Of a DNA stretch of 64,000 bases, positions 50,882 through 60,044 are shown in pieces. The DNA is taken from the IMG/VR virus record IMGVR_UViG_3300035130_000336, positions 1 through 64,000 of that record. One strand, written 5' to 3'. The number at the start of each line of letters is the position of its first letter. Positions within the stretch are counted from its first letter, which is position 1. The position numbers and the translations under genes are program-made. This stretch comes from a virus. The notes under the pieces are model-generated. The model was not told where the DNA came from, ran no database searches, and was given only the letters and a program-made list of their open reading frames with translations.

Positions 50882-53800
50882 AGCAATATACGGTTGATGA
50901 ATTTGCGGAAGAACTTAAAAATAAATATCCGCAATACAAAAATCTTGATAATAATATATTGGTGGAAAAGGCATTATCAAAAAAACCTGAACTTGAACAA
51001 TATATTATAAAGGAAGAAACCACTCCCGTTTCTTCTCCAACCAAATATACCGTCAAAGAATTCGCCGCCAAATTAAAGGAACTTCATCCGGAATACGCTT
51101 CAATTGATGATAAGGAATTGGTTGATAAAGCCATAGAAAAAAAACCCGATATTAAAAATTATATTGAGACGCCTTCTCTTCTTGAACGGGGGAAAGAATT
51201 TGTTGGGAAAGGCGTGGAAGCGATTAAAGGTTTTGCGGAAAAAATTATTTTTCCATCAGAACCCGGCAATATTGATTTATCAAATAGACCGATTGTAAAA
51301 AATGCCGATGGTTCAATAAGTACCGTTCGTTCTATAAGTTTTAATGAGAATGGAAAAGAAATTCTTATTCCGACTATATCTAATGATGGAAAAATATTGA
51401 CTGATCAGGAGGCAATTGAACAATATCATAAAACAGGTAAACATCTTGGAAAATTTAATTCGATTGAAGAAGCTAACAAATATGCTGAAAAGTTGCATCA
51501 ATCACAAGAGCAACGTTATTCAGAATCGAAAAAACCAATTGGCGCAACGCGATCTTTTGAACCTTCTGAAACAATTGAAAAACCGGAACAAAAACCGGAA
51601 CCGGGACAAATTCCCATTCCTCAATTAAGCGCTGAACCGCAAATAAAGGCTATCGAATCAAGATTTTATAGTATTCAAGATTCCCGTGCAAAAGCGCTTG
51701 AATTGAAATCTTTGCCGTTGGATACAAGTATTAATCTGATTAACAAATTGCCTGATGATCAAAAAACTGCGGTAAATGGAGAGCTTGAAAAATTATTAAA
51801 AGAAGATAAAGAAGCGAATGCTTTTGCTATGGGGATATTGCAATCAACTTTGGCACCGACTTTTTTTCCGAAAGAAACCAAAAGGGAAATAGAAAAAACA
51901 CAACAGGCCGCTCCGATACGATTCGGTGTAGGGCAATTCGCTGGAACGGCAAGTCAGGCTTTGATTGGCGCGGGCGCATTGAGTAAGCTTCTTGGAAAAA
52001 CAATCATTTCAAAATCTCCTTTATTGACTAATGCCATTACGAGATTAACTACCGCCGGTGCGATCGCCGCTGAACAAAATATAGGAAGGAAAGAAATCGG
52101 TGAGGCTATAGGAGATGTCGCGCAACAGAGCGGGGGAGGATTGGTATCGATAATTCCCGAAATTGTCGTTCCTGCCGGACCTTTACAATTAATAGCACAA
52201 CCTCTTGGTGATTTGGTATATGATATCGTTTCCGGAAAAATAAGGGGACAGGATGTCGGTTCAAAAAGATGGTGGAAAAATGAAATAATTACTCTTGCCT
52301 CATCCGCTGGATTCGCTATAAGGGATGTTGCTTCAGGGAAGACATTTGAAGTACAGCAACAAGCACAACGGAATGAATTAAAAAAGCTTCTCAATTCCGG
52401 AAAAACGAAAGAGTGGGAACTTACCCCTGAAGCAAGTCGGCGTATTGATGAGAATGTTAGTAAATGGATTAAAGAAACAGAATCACCACCAAAATCTAAA
52501 GTAATAACTGATGAAGAATCAGAATTTATAGCAGCAAATAAAGGTGTAATGGCAGGTAGAATAAATGTTAAAAAACCACCGACGGAAATAGAACTTAAAG
52601 CCGTAGATGAAGAAGCACGAATAAGGGAGGAAATAGAACGGCTTACGGAATCGAAACCCGTTGAAAAGACGATTCGATTCAGATCGGATGAAATGAAAAA
52701 TGCCGATAATGAAATGAATAAAAGATTGCAGGATGTATCCGAATTCGAACGAGCGGAGGCGCAGAAAGGTTTTTTACAGCTTCCCGGAGAAAAAAAAGTT
52801 ATTGAAGGAGGAGAAAAAAAGGTTGCGGAAACATTGGAAGCGGGAAGATATGAATCGTTAAATCCCATTGAAAAAATAAAAAAATCAATTAATGCCACGA
52901 TCGGATCGATTAAAAAAAGCTTTACCAAATATGAAAGTGATGTTGAAAGCTATCCTCAATACAGGGATGATCGGCGTACTGAATTCGATACAATGAGAAG
53001 AGGATTGTTTGAAACGGTTGCTAAATATCGTTATGCATCTCTGTCAAAATTGTTTAAAAGTGAAGGAAAGCGGGGAGTCAGAAAAGCAACGGATATTCTT
53101 TTATTGAGAAATTTGAAATTGCGGGGATTAAAAGGTCAGACGCTTGAGAATGATTTAAGTGTTGAACAGGTGCAAAACCATTTGGATTGGGTTGAAAAAA
53201 ATTCAAGTAAAGAAGTTCTCGATGCCGTGGAAGATATGAGAACGGTTTTACAGGGTATTGGTAAAGAACTTGTAGCGCGTGGTAAATTGCCGGAAGCGGC
53301 TCTTGAAGTAGATTATTTTCCTCATAAGGTTCTTGATTATACTCCTGAATTTATGCTTGGTTTGAAAACGCCGATGAATAGAAAATTCGGCGAACCATAT
53401 CGACCGTATACAAAAAAAGCGGTCGGATCGAAACGATTGATATCATCTGACGACAGCGTTGTATGGACCCATATCGCAAAGGTTTTAGCTGATAACGCAC
53501 AAGAGGATTGGTTTACAAAGCAGGCATTGAAGTATGATGCCACGAGTCGTGTTACGCCGGAAGAACGTCAAAAGTTTTATAAAGGGTATGAAACGGTAAT
53601 AAATGGCAAACGATACAAGGTGATGGAATGGAAGAAAACGAGATACCGGGCGCGTGCAATCAGTGAAGGTTTACTGGAAAAAGCGCAACAGGAAGATATG
53701 CTCGTTAAGGATTGGCTGGAAACGAAAGGGCCTTTTGGAGGAAAACCGGTAAGAGAAATTACGGCGATGGGTAAACCTCAATTGTATTTATTACCGAAGG

Positions 53801-55521
53801 AAATAGCCGTTGATCTTGATAATCTCATTGAAAAAAGTCCGCCTTTTATGGATGCGATTTATAATATCGGACATTTAACTCAGAAATGGAAAGGTTTCAC
53901 ATTAGCGACGGCTGCATTACCGTATCAGATGGGTAATATAATGGGTGACGGGATATCAACATTGGTTTTTGATCCTCATGCATATACTTATTTACCGCAA
54001 TCCAGCCGTGTGGCGATGAGAATATTTTATCCTCAAGGCATCGGTAAAAATATTACTCTGAATAGTTTTGAACAGAGATTATACGATGTTGCTTTGCAAA
54101 AAGACGTTGCTCGAAGTGGAATGACATCCGAACTCAGATATGGGATTTTAAAAAGTTTGTCCGAAAAATATAAAACGGCATCGGAATATCGGGAATCCTT
54201 GATGCGGCTTTCCATATTGGCACATCAGTTGGACAGGGTAGATAAAGGTGAAGCGGTACAAAATCTGGCTGGATTGAATTTAGAAGGATTGGATAATGAA
54301 TCAGCGGCTGGGAAAGTCGCGAGAGAAGTATTGGTTGATTATTTGGCCGTACCAAGATCATATCAATTGTTTCTCAGCCGGGGATTGATGCCTTTTGTAC
54401 GTTTTCATGAAGGGAATTTTCGCAATTATGCACGGGCGATCACGAGAAATGAAGGAACGCATAAAGCATTAAAAACCGCAACGCCGATCCTTGCCGCTTA
54501 TGCGGCGCAATGGGCGTATAATAATTTGTCTGAAAATAAAAAAGACATGGAAATGCAATTGCCCGATTATCTTCGCGAACGGTGGCATCTGAATTTATTT
54601 AAAAACAAGGATGGCAATGTAGTCGTTTGGGCACCGCAACAACCGGTTGACATGGCGATGAGTTGGCTTGGTTTGGATAAAATGAATAAAATCGCTTCAG
54701 ATATGAAAGCTGGAAGAATTACTCCGAAACAGGCTGCCGGAGAATTTTGGGATGCCATACGCGGCGGGGCATCCGAAAATATCGGTTCTTTAATGAATCC
54801 GCTGATTCAAGCGTGGCAAGGGTTGCAATCAAACGAAGATCCATTTACTCATCGTAAAATAATGCCGGATGCGGTACATAGGGAAGGGATATTCAGCAAA
54901 TATGGAAAACGATATACTATTGGTTATTTAGGGGAAAAACTCATTACGCCGATCGCTCAATATACCCGTACCAAAAAAGGCGGCGATCCGACGAAAAATC
55001 CGTTATTGGATTGGTTAACGGAAGGACCGTTTAATATAAAAAGAGCTTTCGGTATTTATGAAGTAAATCCATTGACTCAAAAATTATCGGAACATTTCGA
55101 AGTTGCGGGACCGATAGAGGCGGCGAATGAATATTATCGAACGAAGTTTTATGATATTCTGGATGAATACGGAGATAATGTAAGTGAGGGTTTGAAAGCC
55201 CGGAAAAATAATGTGGCATTAACCGATAAACAACAAAGGGCGATTAATGATGTTGAAGCGTTGGTGAAGACCGCCAAAGAAAACGGTTTCGAAGGGTTGC
55301 AATTGAATACATGGTTCAAAAACAATACCGCGCAGAGAAAAATAATTGATTCCGAATTGCGGAATACGACCGATGAAAACAAAAGAAAAGAGTTGATCAA
55401 CAGAAAAAAGGAATTGTTAACTGGTAGTCAGGTTGAGTATATGAAAAAGGTGCCTAAAACGGGACAGAGAAAATACGTAACTGAAATGCAGCGGCGTAGT
55501 GCCATGCCGGGGAATGAATAA
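50878..55521 (+). CDS. Giant internal virion/ejection protein (1547 aa)
   Basis: Starts at GTG 50878. The N-terminus has two ~41-residue tandem repeats (3-43 and 56-96: [34 protein letters not shown]). Residues ~134-210 carry a well-known phage core-protein motif ([20 protein letters not shown], then [20 protein letters not shown]). Residues ~370-480 contain Ala/Gly-rich, possibly membrane-active helices. The C-terminal third ([20 protein letters not shown] and [20 protein letters not shown]) resembles large polyvalent phage proteins. It probably enters the cell with the DNA. No lytic transglycosylase residues were recognised. Confidence 0.75.
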   Translation: MKQYTVDEFAEELKNKYPQYKNLDNNILVEKALSKKPELEQYIIKEETTPVSSPTKYTVKEFAAKLKELHPEYASIDDKELVDKAIEKKPDIKNYIETPSLLERGKEFVGKGVEAIKGFAEKIIFPSEPGNIDLSNRPIVKNADGSISTVRSISFNENGKEILIPTISNDGKILTDQEAIEQYHKTGKHLGKFNSIEEANKYAEKLHQSQEQRYSESKKPIGATRSFEPSETIEKPEQKPEPGQIPIPQLSAEPQIKAIESRFYSIQDSRAKALELKSLPLDTSINLINKLPDDQKTAVNGELEKLLKEDKEANAFAMGILQSTLAPTFFPKETKREIEKTQQAAPIRFGVGQFAGTASQALIGAGALSKLLGKTIISKSPLLTNAITRLTTAGAIAAEQNIGRKEIGEAIGDVAQQSGGGLVSIIPEIVVPAGPLQLIAQPLGDLVYDIVSGKIRGQDVGSKRWWKNEIITLASSAGFAIRDVASGKTFEVQQQAQRNELKKLLNSGKTKEWELTPEASRRIDENVSKWIKETESPPKSKVITDEESEFIAANKGVMAGRINVKKPPTEIELKAVDEEARIREEIERLTESKPVEKTIRFRSDEMKNADNEMNKRLQDVSEFERAEAQKGFLQLPGEKKVIEGGEKKVAETLEAGRYESLNPIEKIKKSINATIGSIKKSFTKYESDVESYPQYRDDRRTEFDTMRRGLFETVAKYRYASLSKLFKSEGKRGVRKATDILLLRNLKLRGLKGQTLENDLSVEQVQNHLDWVEKNSSKEVLDAVEDMRTVLQGIGKELVARGKLPEAALEVDYFPHKVLDYTPEFMLGLKTPMNRKFGEPYRPYTKKAVGSKRLISSDDSVVWTHIAKVLADNAQEDWFTKQALKYDATSRVTPEERQKFYKGYETVINGKRYKVMEWKKTRYRARAISEGLLEKAQQEDMLVKDWLETKGPFGGKPVREITAMGKPQLYLLPKEIAVDLDNLIEKSPPFMDAIYNIGHLTQKWKGFTLATAALPYQMGNIMGDGISTLVFDPHAYTYLPQSSRVAMRIFYPQGIGKNITLNSFEQRLYDVALQKDVARSGMTSELRYGILKSLSEKYKTASEYRESLMRLSILAHQLDRVDKGEAVQNLAGLNLEGLDNESAAGKVAREVLVDYLAVPRSYQLFLSRGLMPFVRFHEGNFRNYARAITRNEGTHKALKTATPILAAYAAQWAYNNLSENKKDMEMQLPDYLRERWHLNLFKNKDGNVVVWAPQQPVDMAMSWLGLDKMNKIASDMKAGRITPKQAAGEFWDAIRGGASENIGSLMNPLIQAWQGLQSNEDPFTHRKIMPDAVHREGIFSKYGKRYTIGYLGEKLITPIAQYTRTKKGGDPTKNPLLDWLTEGPFNIKRAFGIYEVNPLTQKLSEHFEVAGPIEAANEYYRTKFYDILDEYGDNVSEGLKARKNNVALTDKQQRAINDVEALVKTAKENGFEGLQLNTWFKNNTAQRKIIDSELRNTTDENKRKELINRKKELLTGSQVEYMKKVPKTGQRKYVTEMQRRSAMPGNE

Positions 55522-55522
55522 C

Positions 55523-55786
55523 ATGATACATCCTGAAGTGCAGGGAGCATTAATAGGCGTGGGAGCGATGTCTATCGCCCATATAGGTAAAATGGGATTT
55601 GATTATTTAATGCTGAAATTAAATAAAAATGGAAAAAATAAAAATGGATTTTGCAAAGAACATTACAGGCTTGTCGAAACTCTTAACAAATTGGAAGAAC
55701 ATTATAAGGAAGAAAAACAAATTTTTTTATATAAAGAAGCCATAAAACAGGTTAATAAAGAAATCTTAAATGGTGCTTTGAAATAA
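55523..55786 (+). CDS. Small membrane-associated protein (87 aa)
   Basis: ATG 55523 (GGGGA nine bases upstream) gives MIHPEVQGALIGVGAMSIAH, a moderately hydrophobic N-terminal segment, followed by a basic stretch (KLNKNGKNKNGFCKEH) and a coiled-coil-like C-terminus. ATG 55514 is an alternative. One membrane span plus charged helix could suit a lysis or virion-exit role; unproven. Confidence 0.5.
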   Translation: MIHPEVQGALIGVGAMSIAHIGKMGFDYLMLKLNKNGKNKNGFCKEHYRLVETLNKLEEHYKEEKQIFLYKEAIKQVNKEILNGALK

Positions 55787-55801
55787 AATATTGGGGGGAT
55801 G

Positions 55802-55888
55802 ATGGATAAACCCGGCTGGATACTCGCGGCGATAGGAACGGTTTTCGTAATGTGGATGTTACTGTATCTGATTTACTATTGCAAGTGA
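55802..55888 (+). CDS. Single-span membrane micro-protein (28 aa)
   Basis: A 28-codon frame behind a TGGGGGG run. The peptide MDKPGWILAAIGTVFVMWML continues LYLIYYCK; nearly all of it is one hydrophobic helix with a C-terminal Cys-Lys. Such peptides in phage late operons can be lysis-related. ATG 55799 is an alternative start. Too short for most ORF finders. Confidence 0.45.
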   Translation: MDKPGWILAAIGTVFVMWMLLYLIYYCK

Positions 55889-55892
55889 TAGC

Positions 55893-56273
55893 ATGAAAAT
55901 TCGAAATCTTTCGGAATTGAATAAATATCCTATTCCGGAACATATAAAGCAACAGATCGTTGATGCATACCGAAAAAAAAAGAATGGAGATAATACTCCC
56001 CATTCCGTTACCGACATGGAACCGGCTTCTCGAAATGAATCCGTTTCAGCGTATTCGGGTGAGACATTTGATTCACCTGTTCATATCGATATTTATTCTA
56101 CCCGAAAGCAAAAGACCGACATTGATAACATATCGGGGAAAGCCGCAATCGACGGAATCGTTAATTGCGGAATACTTGAAACTGATTCGCCCGACCAAAT
56201 CGAAAGCTATCAGGTCCATAAGCCGGAAATATCGCCGGTAGAACAGACGGTGATAGTGATTGAGGAGGTATGA
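55893..56273 (+). CDS. RusA-like resolvase C-terminal half fused to an unrelated N-terminus (126 aa)
   Basis: Residues ~62-126 (SPVHIDIYSTRKQKTDIDNI, GKAAIDGIVNCGI, ETDSPDQIESYQV) are the C-terminal half of RusA-type Holliday-junction resolvases, whose catalytic acids include the D.DN and D.L/DD positions. Residues 1-30 (MKIRNLSELNKYPIPEHIKQ) look like the short N-terminal motif seen on other phage nucleases. Residues ~31-60 are low quality. The expected RusA N-terminal half is in the +1-offset frame at 55984. It is the last gene of the rightward block; array A begins directly after its stop. Confidence 0.65.
   Translation: MKIRNLSELNKYPIPEHIKQQIVDAYRKKKNGDNTPHSVTDMEPASRNESVSAYSGETFDSPVHIDIYSTRKQKTDIDNISGKAAIDGIVNCGILETDSPDQIESYQVHKPEISPVEQTVIVIEEV
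55984..56241 (+). CDS. RusA-like N-terminal half in an overlapping frame (85 aa)
   Basis: This frame starts MEIILPIPLPTWNRLLEMNP and continues FQRIRVRHLIHLF. The PIPLPTWNRLL..N..QR..VR.LIH pattern is the N-terminal part of short phage RusA-like proteins. After about residue 32 it continues ESLIAEYLKLIRPTKSKAIR, which is the out-of-frame reading of the RusA C-terminal half. The conserved N-terminal half ends at about 56076, just where the conserved C-terminal half begins in the other frame (56073). A -1 shift would join them. Confidence 0.5.
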   Translation: MEIILPIPLPTWNRLLEMNPFQRIRVRHLIHLFISIFILPESKRPTLITYRGKPQSTESLIAEYLKLIRPTKSKAIRSISRKYRR

Positions 56274-56274
56274 T

Positions 56275-57265
56275 GCGCCTTTGCTTCGCACGACCAAACG
56301 ATACTTAGCTTTGCTTTTGCTGGGCTAAACACAACAATGCCCCACATTGCCTTTGCAAAACAATGCATTGCATTACTTCACTTTGCCTTTGCAACACAAT
56401 ACGCAACACTACCATGCTCTGCCTATGCTCTACTTTACATAACATGACCGCACTTTGCCTTTGCATTACATTACATTACCACGCCTTTACATTACCATAC
56501 TCAACACCACCATGCTCCGCCTATGCTTCACACGCCGCTACTTCGCTTCGCTTTGCCTTTGCATTACTTCACTACACTATACGGTGCTTTTGCATTACTC
56601 CACTACACCTGACTCCGCATTGCCTTTGCAACACTATACATTGAATAGCCTTTCCAATGCATCGCAATACTTAACTATGCTGATCCTTTGCTAGCACAGC
56701 TTCACCATACACTACTTTTGCTTTGTCGTACTGAACGGAACTTTGCCCAACCATTGCAACACATGGCTATACTGCACAATACAATACCTTCGCATGGCGA
56801 TACGAAACAAGGCTTCACACTTCCTTTGCGTCGCTAAACCACGCAAAACTATGCCTTTGCCGTATTGAACGGAACTTCGCTTTGCCTTTGCGGCGTAAAA
56901 CTACGCTTCACTCAGCTTCTGCTTTACGCAACGAAACAGCACTATGCTTTACCTTTGCCATACAGCACATCACTTCGCTTTTGCTTGGCCACTCCTAACT
57001 ATTCTGTGCCTGTGCCACACGATACAACGCCTCGCCAAGCCTGTGCTTTGCTCCACCGTATCCGGCCCTGCTTTACCAAACCATTACAACACAGTGCAGT
57101 ACAAGGCTATGCCTGTGCTTAACTATACTAGACTTTGCCTGTGCCAAACATGACGAGACTTTGCCTGTGCTTAACTTTACTTTGCTTAACGGCACCATAC
57201 CACGCCTGTGCTCTACTAAACATCACTGTACTTTGCCTGTGCCATACACCACCCTGCAATACATG
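56275..57265 (-). repeat. Pentamer-phased array A (about 990 bp)
   Basis: On the + strand hexamers, mostly CTTTGC with CTATGC variants and CTGTGC near the right end, are each followed by a variable number of pentamers NNNRC. Example, 57178-57232: TTTAC TTTGC TTAAC GGCAC, later CTGTGC TCTAC TAAAC ATCAC. The array fills the convergent gap between the RusA-like stop (56273) and the stop of the leftward gene at 57316; the last 50 bp are degenerate. No gene is plausible in it. On the minus strand the grammar reads GCAAAG or GCACAG followed by GYNNN words. Confidence 0.9.
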
Positions 57266-57315
57266 GTATTAGCGATGTTTGACCGCACCGGGCATTCCTA
57301 TACTTTGGATTGCCT

Positions 57316-57951
57316 TTAGCTTTTTAAATAATTGACGGTAAAGCGGCCTTTTCCACTGTTTCGCCACTGTCCGATGCCGCGCAATTGGCCATAATCAAGC
57401 CATTCGCGTACGAACTTTTCATGGCTGTCACTTAAACACTGAATTTCCAATTCGCAGGTGCTTCCTGCGGGGACGGTTTCACTGTTCGCCAAAGCAATTC
57501 TCTCGCCCTGTGCGGTATTTCCGCGAAGAGGACGTTGACAGTTTCCCATCTTGCCTTTTACTTTGATGGCAATCATTCTCGGGTGAACGAAAATACATCC
57601 ATCGATCACCTTTTTATACGCTCTTAATTCTCCCTTCTTTCCTTTACCCGATTCGGATTTTGACGCCTTATACGTTTCGAATCCCTCACAGCGCATGAGA
57701 GCGGCGCAGGTATCCTTGAAAAACCCCTTCCACTGGTAATCCCAAAAGATGGGATTACTATCCTTATCGCGTGGAAAAATAGTCATTGCTTTTTCAACAA
57801 CTTCTTCTATCCCGATCGCTTCCACTTCTTCTTCCCGCGACAGCTTATCGGGAGCCTTGCTTGCTATATACTCCGCATGGATTTCTTTTGACGGACTTGC
57901 TGTTCCCAACACTTCTTCTTGGAAAGTGATTTTTACTTTGAGCGTTTTCAT
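57316..57951 (-). CDS. Conserved phage protein with RAMP-like glycine loop (211 aa)
   Basis: The protein belongs to a phage family of unknown function that I recognise by KITFQEEVLGTASP, EIHAEYIASKAPD, MTIFPRDKDSNPIFWDYQWK, NCQRPLRGNTAQGERIALAN, and SETVPAGSTCELEI. Its last 20 residues contain GIGQWRNSGKGRF (192-204), which fits the G-h-G-x5-G-x-G loop of RAMP proteins (Cas5/6/7-like RNA binders). The loop match is by eye. AAAGG stands before the ATG. Array A lies behind the gene and array B in its leader, so it is enclosed by the unusual repeats. Confidence 0.75.
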   Translation of the reverse strand: MKTLKVKITFQEEVLGTASPSKEIHAEYIASKAPDKLSREEEVEAIGIEEVVEKAMTIFPRDKDSNPIFWDYQWKGFFKDTCAALMRCEGFETYKASKSESGKGKKGELRAYKKVIDGCIFVHPRMIAIKVKGKMGNCQRPLRGNTAQGERIALANSETVPAGSTCELEIQCLSDSHEKFVREWLDYGQLRGIGQWRNSGKGRFTVNYLKS

Positions 57952-57984
57952 ACTGAACCTTTCTGATAAAATTGAGGGTTGATT

Positions 57985-58101
57985 TACCTTTGCATAACTT
58001 CACAACACATTGTTTTGCCTTTGCGTTGCCAAACTATTCCTTGCTCAACTCTGCCGTTGCAAAACACCACATTGCAATACAGCACTTTACAATTGCGATA
58101 C
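57985..58101 (-). repeat. Pentamer-phased array B (about 117 bp)
   Basis: Same grammar as arrays A, C and D, CTTTGC type: CTTTGC ATAAC TTCAC AACAC, then CTTTGC GTTGC CAAAC, then CGTTGC AAAAC ACCAC ATTGC AATAC. It fills the gap between the 49-aa gene (stop 58089-58087) and the leader of the 211-aa gene. The stop codon of the 49-aa gene lies inside the array phase. Confidence 0.85.
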
Positions 58102-58236
58102 ATCTCCTTTCTGTTTGAACCATTTGGTTTTTTCTTTATAATATTTTCTACTCTCCTCTCTTGTTTTATTTTTTGTTTCTCTATACATTTTGTCACGGGT
58201 TTTTCTTATGAATCTCATTACTTTGAAATTTTTCAT
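58087..58236 (-). CDS. Small basic helical protein (49 aa)
   Basis: A 49-codon frame not listed by long-ORF searches: MKNFKVMRFIRKTRDKMYRE, then TREESRKYYKEKTKWFKQKG. The pattern IR..RD.MY.ETK..T.EE...Y....  is that of a small helical protein common in phages and mobile elements, of unknown role. There is no clear ribosome binding site. Its end is directly joined to array B, and array C begins 34 bp upstream of its start. Confidence 0.55.
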   Translation of the reverse strand: MKNFKVMRFIRKTRDKMYRETKNKTREESRKYYKEKTKWFKQKGDVSQL

Positions 58237-58269
58237 AATTGATATTTTTTTTGAGATAATAAAAGAAAC

Positions 58270-59790
58270 CGTGCTGTTCCATACGATACGTTACATCGAC
58301 CTGCTTTTGCAACACTTAACTACGCAAATCCATACAAAGCTTTTGCGGGGCTAGACTAGACATCACAGTACCCCTGCCTCGCTGCGCGTTACATTACTAT
58401 GCATTACCCCTGCCCCGCTGCGCGTCACATTGCTATGCTTTACCTTTGTTTTGCTGGGCAATACGTTACCGTGCGTTGCCATGCCTGTACGGAACTTTAC
58501 TTAACTCTACTTAGCCTTTGCTCCACAAAACATAACTTCACTTTGCCATTCCTGTGCTACACAAGACACAACCTTACTCTACCATGCCTTTCCTTTGCTT
58601 GGTTATACTGTACCATGCCATACCTGCGCAATACCCCACAATACCGAACTGTACAATGCTACGCCTTAACAATGCCAAACAGCGCTTTGGCATGCATTGC
58701 CGGTGCTGTGCCAAACTACTCAACGCTTTACCATCGCCATGCCAAGCTTTGCCGTTCCTTTGCCGCACTAAACGCCGCGATACCATGCCTGTGCATAACC
58801 ATGCATAACTGTGCTCTGCCTGTGCATTACTGAACAACATACCGCTTTGCCTTACCTTTGCAGAACAATGCTTCGCTATGTATTGCCTGTGCTCCACAAT
58901 GCATCACAATACTTCACATTGCTTCGCCTTTGCCATACAGCGACATGCGATACTCCGCCTTTCCTTTGCAAAACACAGCGTCACAACGCATAGCCTATGC
59001 TTCACGAAACAGCACGTCACAAAACTATGCCTTTGCGTCACTAAACTACACAGTGCCTGTGCTTTACTAAACATCACTTTGCTTTTGCATAACAGCACAT
59101 CACTACGCCTGTGCTTCACCTTACTTCACTCTACATTGCCTGTGCCGCGCAATACATAGCGAAACCAGACCATGCCTGTGCATAACGTTACCAAACTCTG
59201 CTGTGCCTGTGCATTACCTTACCTCACTTCGCTTTACCATGCCAGCGCACCACGGTACAGCACTATGCCTGTGCATCACGCTACCAAACAATACATTGTC
59301 ATGCATGTGCATCACATTACTTCACTTCCCACCGCCTGTGCCTTACTAAACTCCACTCTACAGTGCCTGTGCATCACTTGACTTCGCTCTACCTCGCTTT
59401 GCCTGTGCATTACATCACCACACAGTGCTTTGCCGGTGCTTCACGTTACAACACTATACACTACATATCCTAACCATTTCTTTGCCAAACAGTGCATCAC
59501 CATACAATGCCGGTGCCATACATTGCTATACCATGCATCGCCTGTGCTTTGCTTCACTCCACCTCGCTTTGCCTGTGCTTGGCTTAACCACGCTCTGTCT
59601 GTGCATTGCATCACGGCACACAACGGGACAGCACTACGCCTGTGCATCACTAAACTATACTGTGCCTGTGCTTGGCTTAACTAATCTGTGCCTGTGCATC
59701 ACTTCGCCGCACATAGTTCTGCTGGTGCTTTGTATTACTATACTATGCATCGCCTGTGCATGACAGTACATCACATTGCTTTGCCTCTGT
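58270..59790 (-). repeat. Pentamer-phased array C (about 1.5 kb)
   Basis: The longest array. The left third has mixed hexamers (CTTTGC, CCCTGC, CTGTGC), the rest nearly all CTGTGC. Units such as CTGTGC TTTAC TAAAC ATCAC TTTGC and CTGTGC TTCAC CTTAC TTCAC TCTAC ATTGC show the rule: words ending in AC, with the last word before the next hexamer usually ending in GC. Occasional one-base slips or substitutions occur and the phase then resumes. It lies between the 49-aa gene and attP. Open frames up to 144 codons run through it on both strands but are by-products of the composition. Confidence 0.9.
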
Positions 59791-59949
59791 ATTGATTCTC
59801 TGTTTTTGATACCCTCCCGAATTGATTTTTTGGTTCTCAGAGGCTACAAAAAGACTACAATTGGCCCTGATGATAGTATATTTAAGGATAAAATTACTCA
59901 TGATGGAAAGCAGGTTTTTAAAAAAAGTGCCCAAATTCGTTAAAAAAAC
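59791..59949. other. Spacer between array C and attP core, possible integrase arm sites
   Basis: No gene is seen. GAGGCTACAAAAAGACTACAA at 59839 onward has two GRCTACAA-like words, and AGGCTACCTGAGGGCTACAT at 60068 onward, at the integrase 3' end, has two more GGCTAC words. Paired direct words on both sides of the core are what arm-type integrase sites look like. The rest is AT-rich. Confidence 0.3.
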
Positions 59950-60010
59950 GGAGGGGAGAGGATTTGAACCTCCGGTAGAGTTGCCCCTACGCAGGTTTAG
60001 CAACTCTACG
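59950..60010 (-). other. attP: attP core: 3' half of tRNA-Ser(GCU)
   Basis: On the minus strand the segment from the anticodon loop (TTGCTAA, 60004-59998) to the discriminator base (59950) matches the 3' half of a serine tRNA. It has anticodon-stem strand ACCTG, a long variable arm GTAGGG-GCAA-CTCTAC, a T-arm with TTCAAAT loop, and the acceptor strand CCCCTCCG. The 5' half is missing. A phage attP normally carries this so that integration rebuilds the host tRNA. GTAGAGTTGC and GCAACTCTAC form a 10-bp inverted repeat, 15 bp apart, across the core. The integrase gene starts 35 bp away. Confidence 0.85.
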
Positions 60011-60044
60011 GCGGAGTAGGTTTCACCCAATAAAACCAATGGTT

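Noticed and set aside
56275-57265. CRISPR array
   Set aside because: The recurring element is only 6 bp and the spacing is 26-41 bp made of phased pentamers. There is no 20-40 bp direct repeat and no cas gene; the RAMP-like loop in the neighbouring protein is not sufficient.
58399-58833. 144-codon + strand frame, and the other 60-112 codon frames inside arrays A, C and D on both strands
   Set aside because: They follow from the 5-base periodic, C-rich composition (products such as LCLC..., ACAL...). They lack ribosome binding sites, change frame at each hexamer relative to the grammar, and overlap each other on both strands.
59950-60010. Intact tRNA-Ser gene
   Set aside because: Only the part from the anticodon loop to the 3' end is present. 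The sequence beyond does not pair with the acceptor or anticodon strands.
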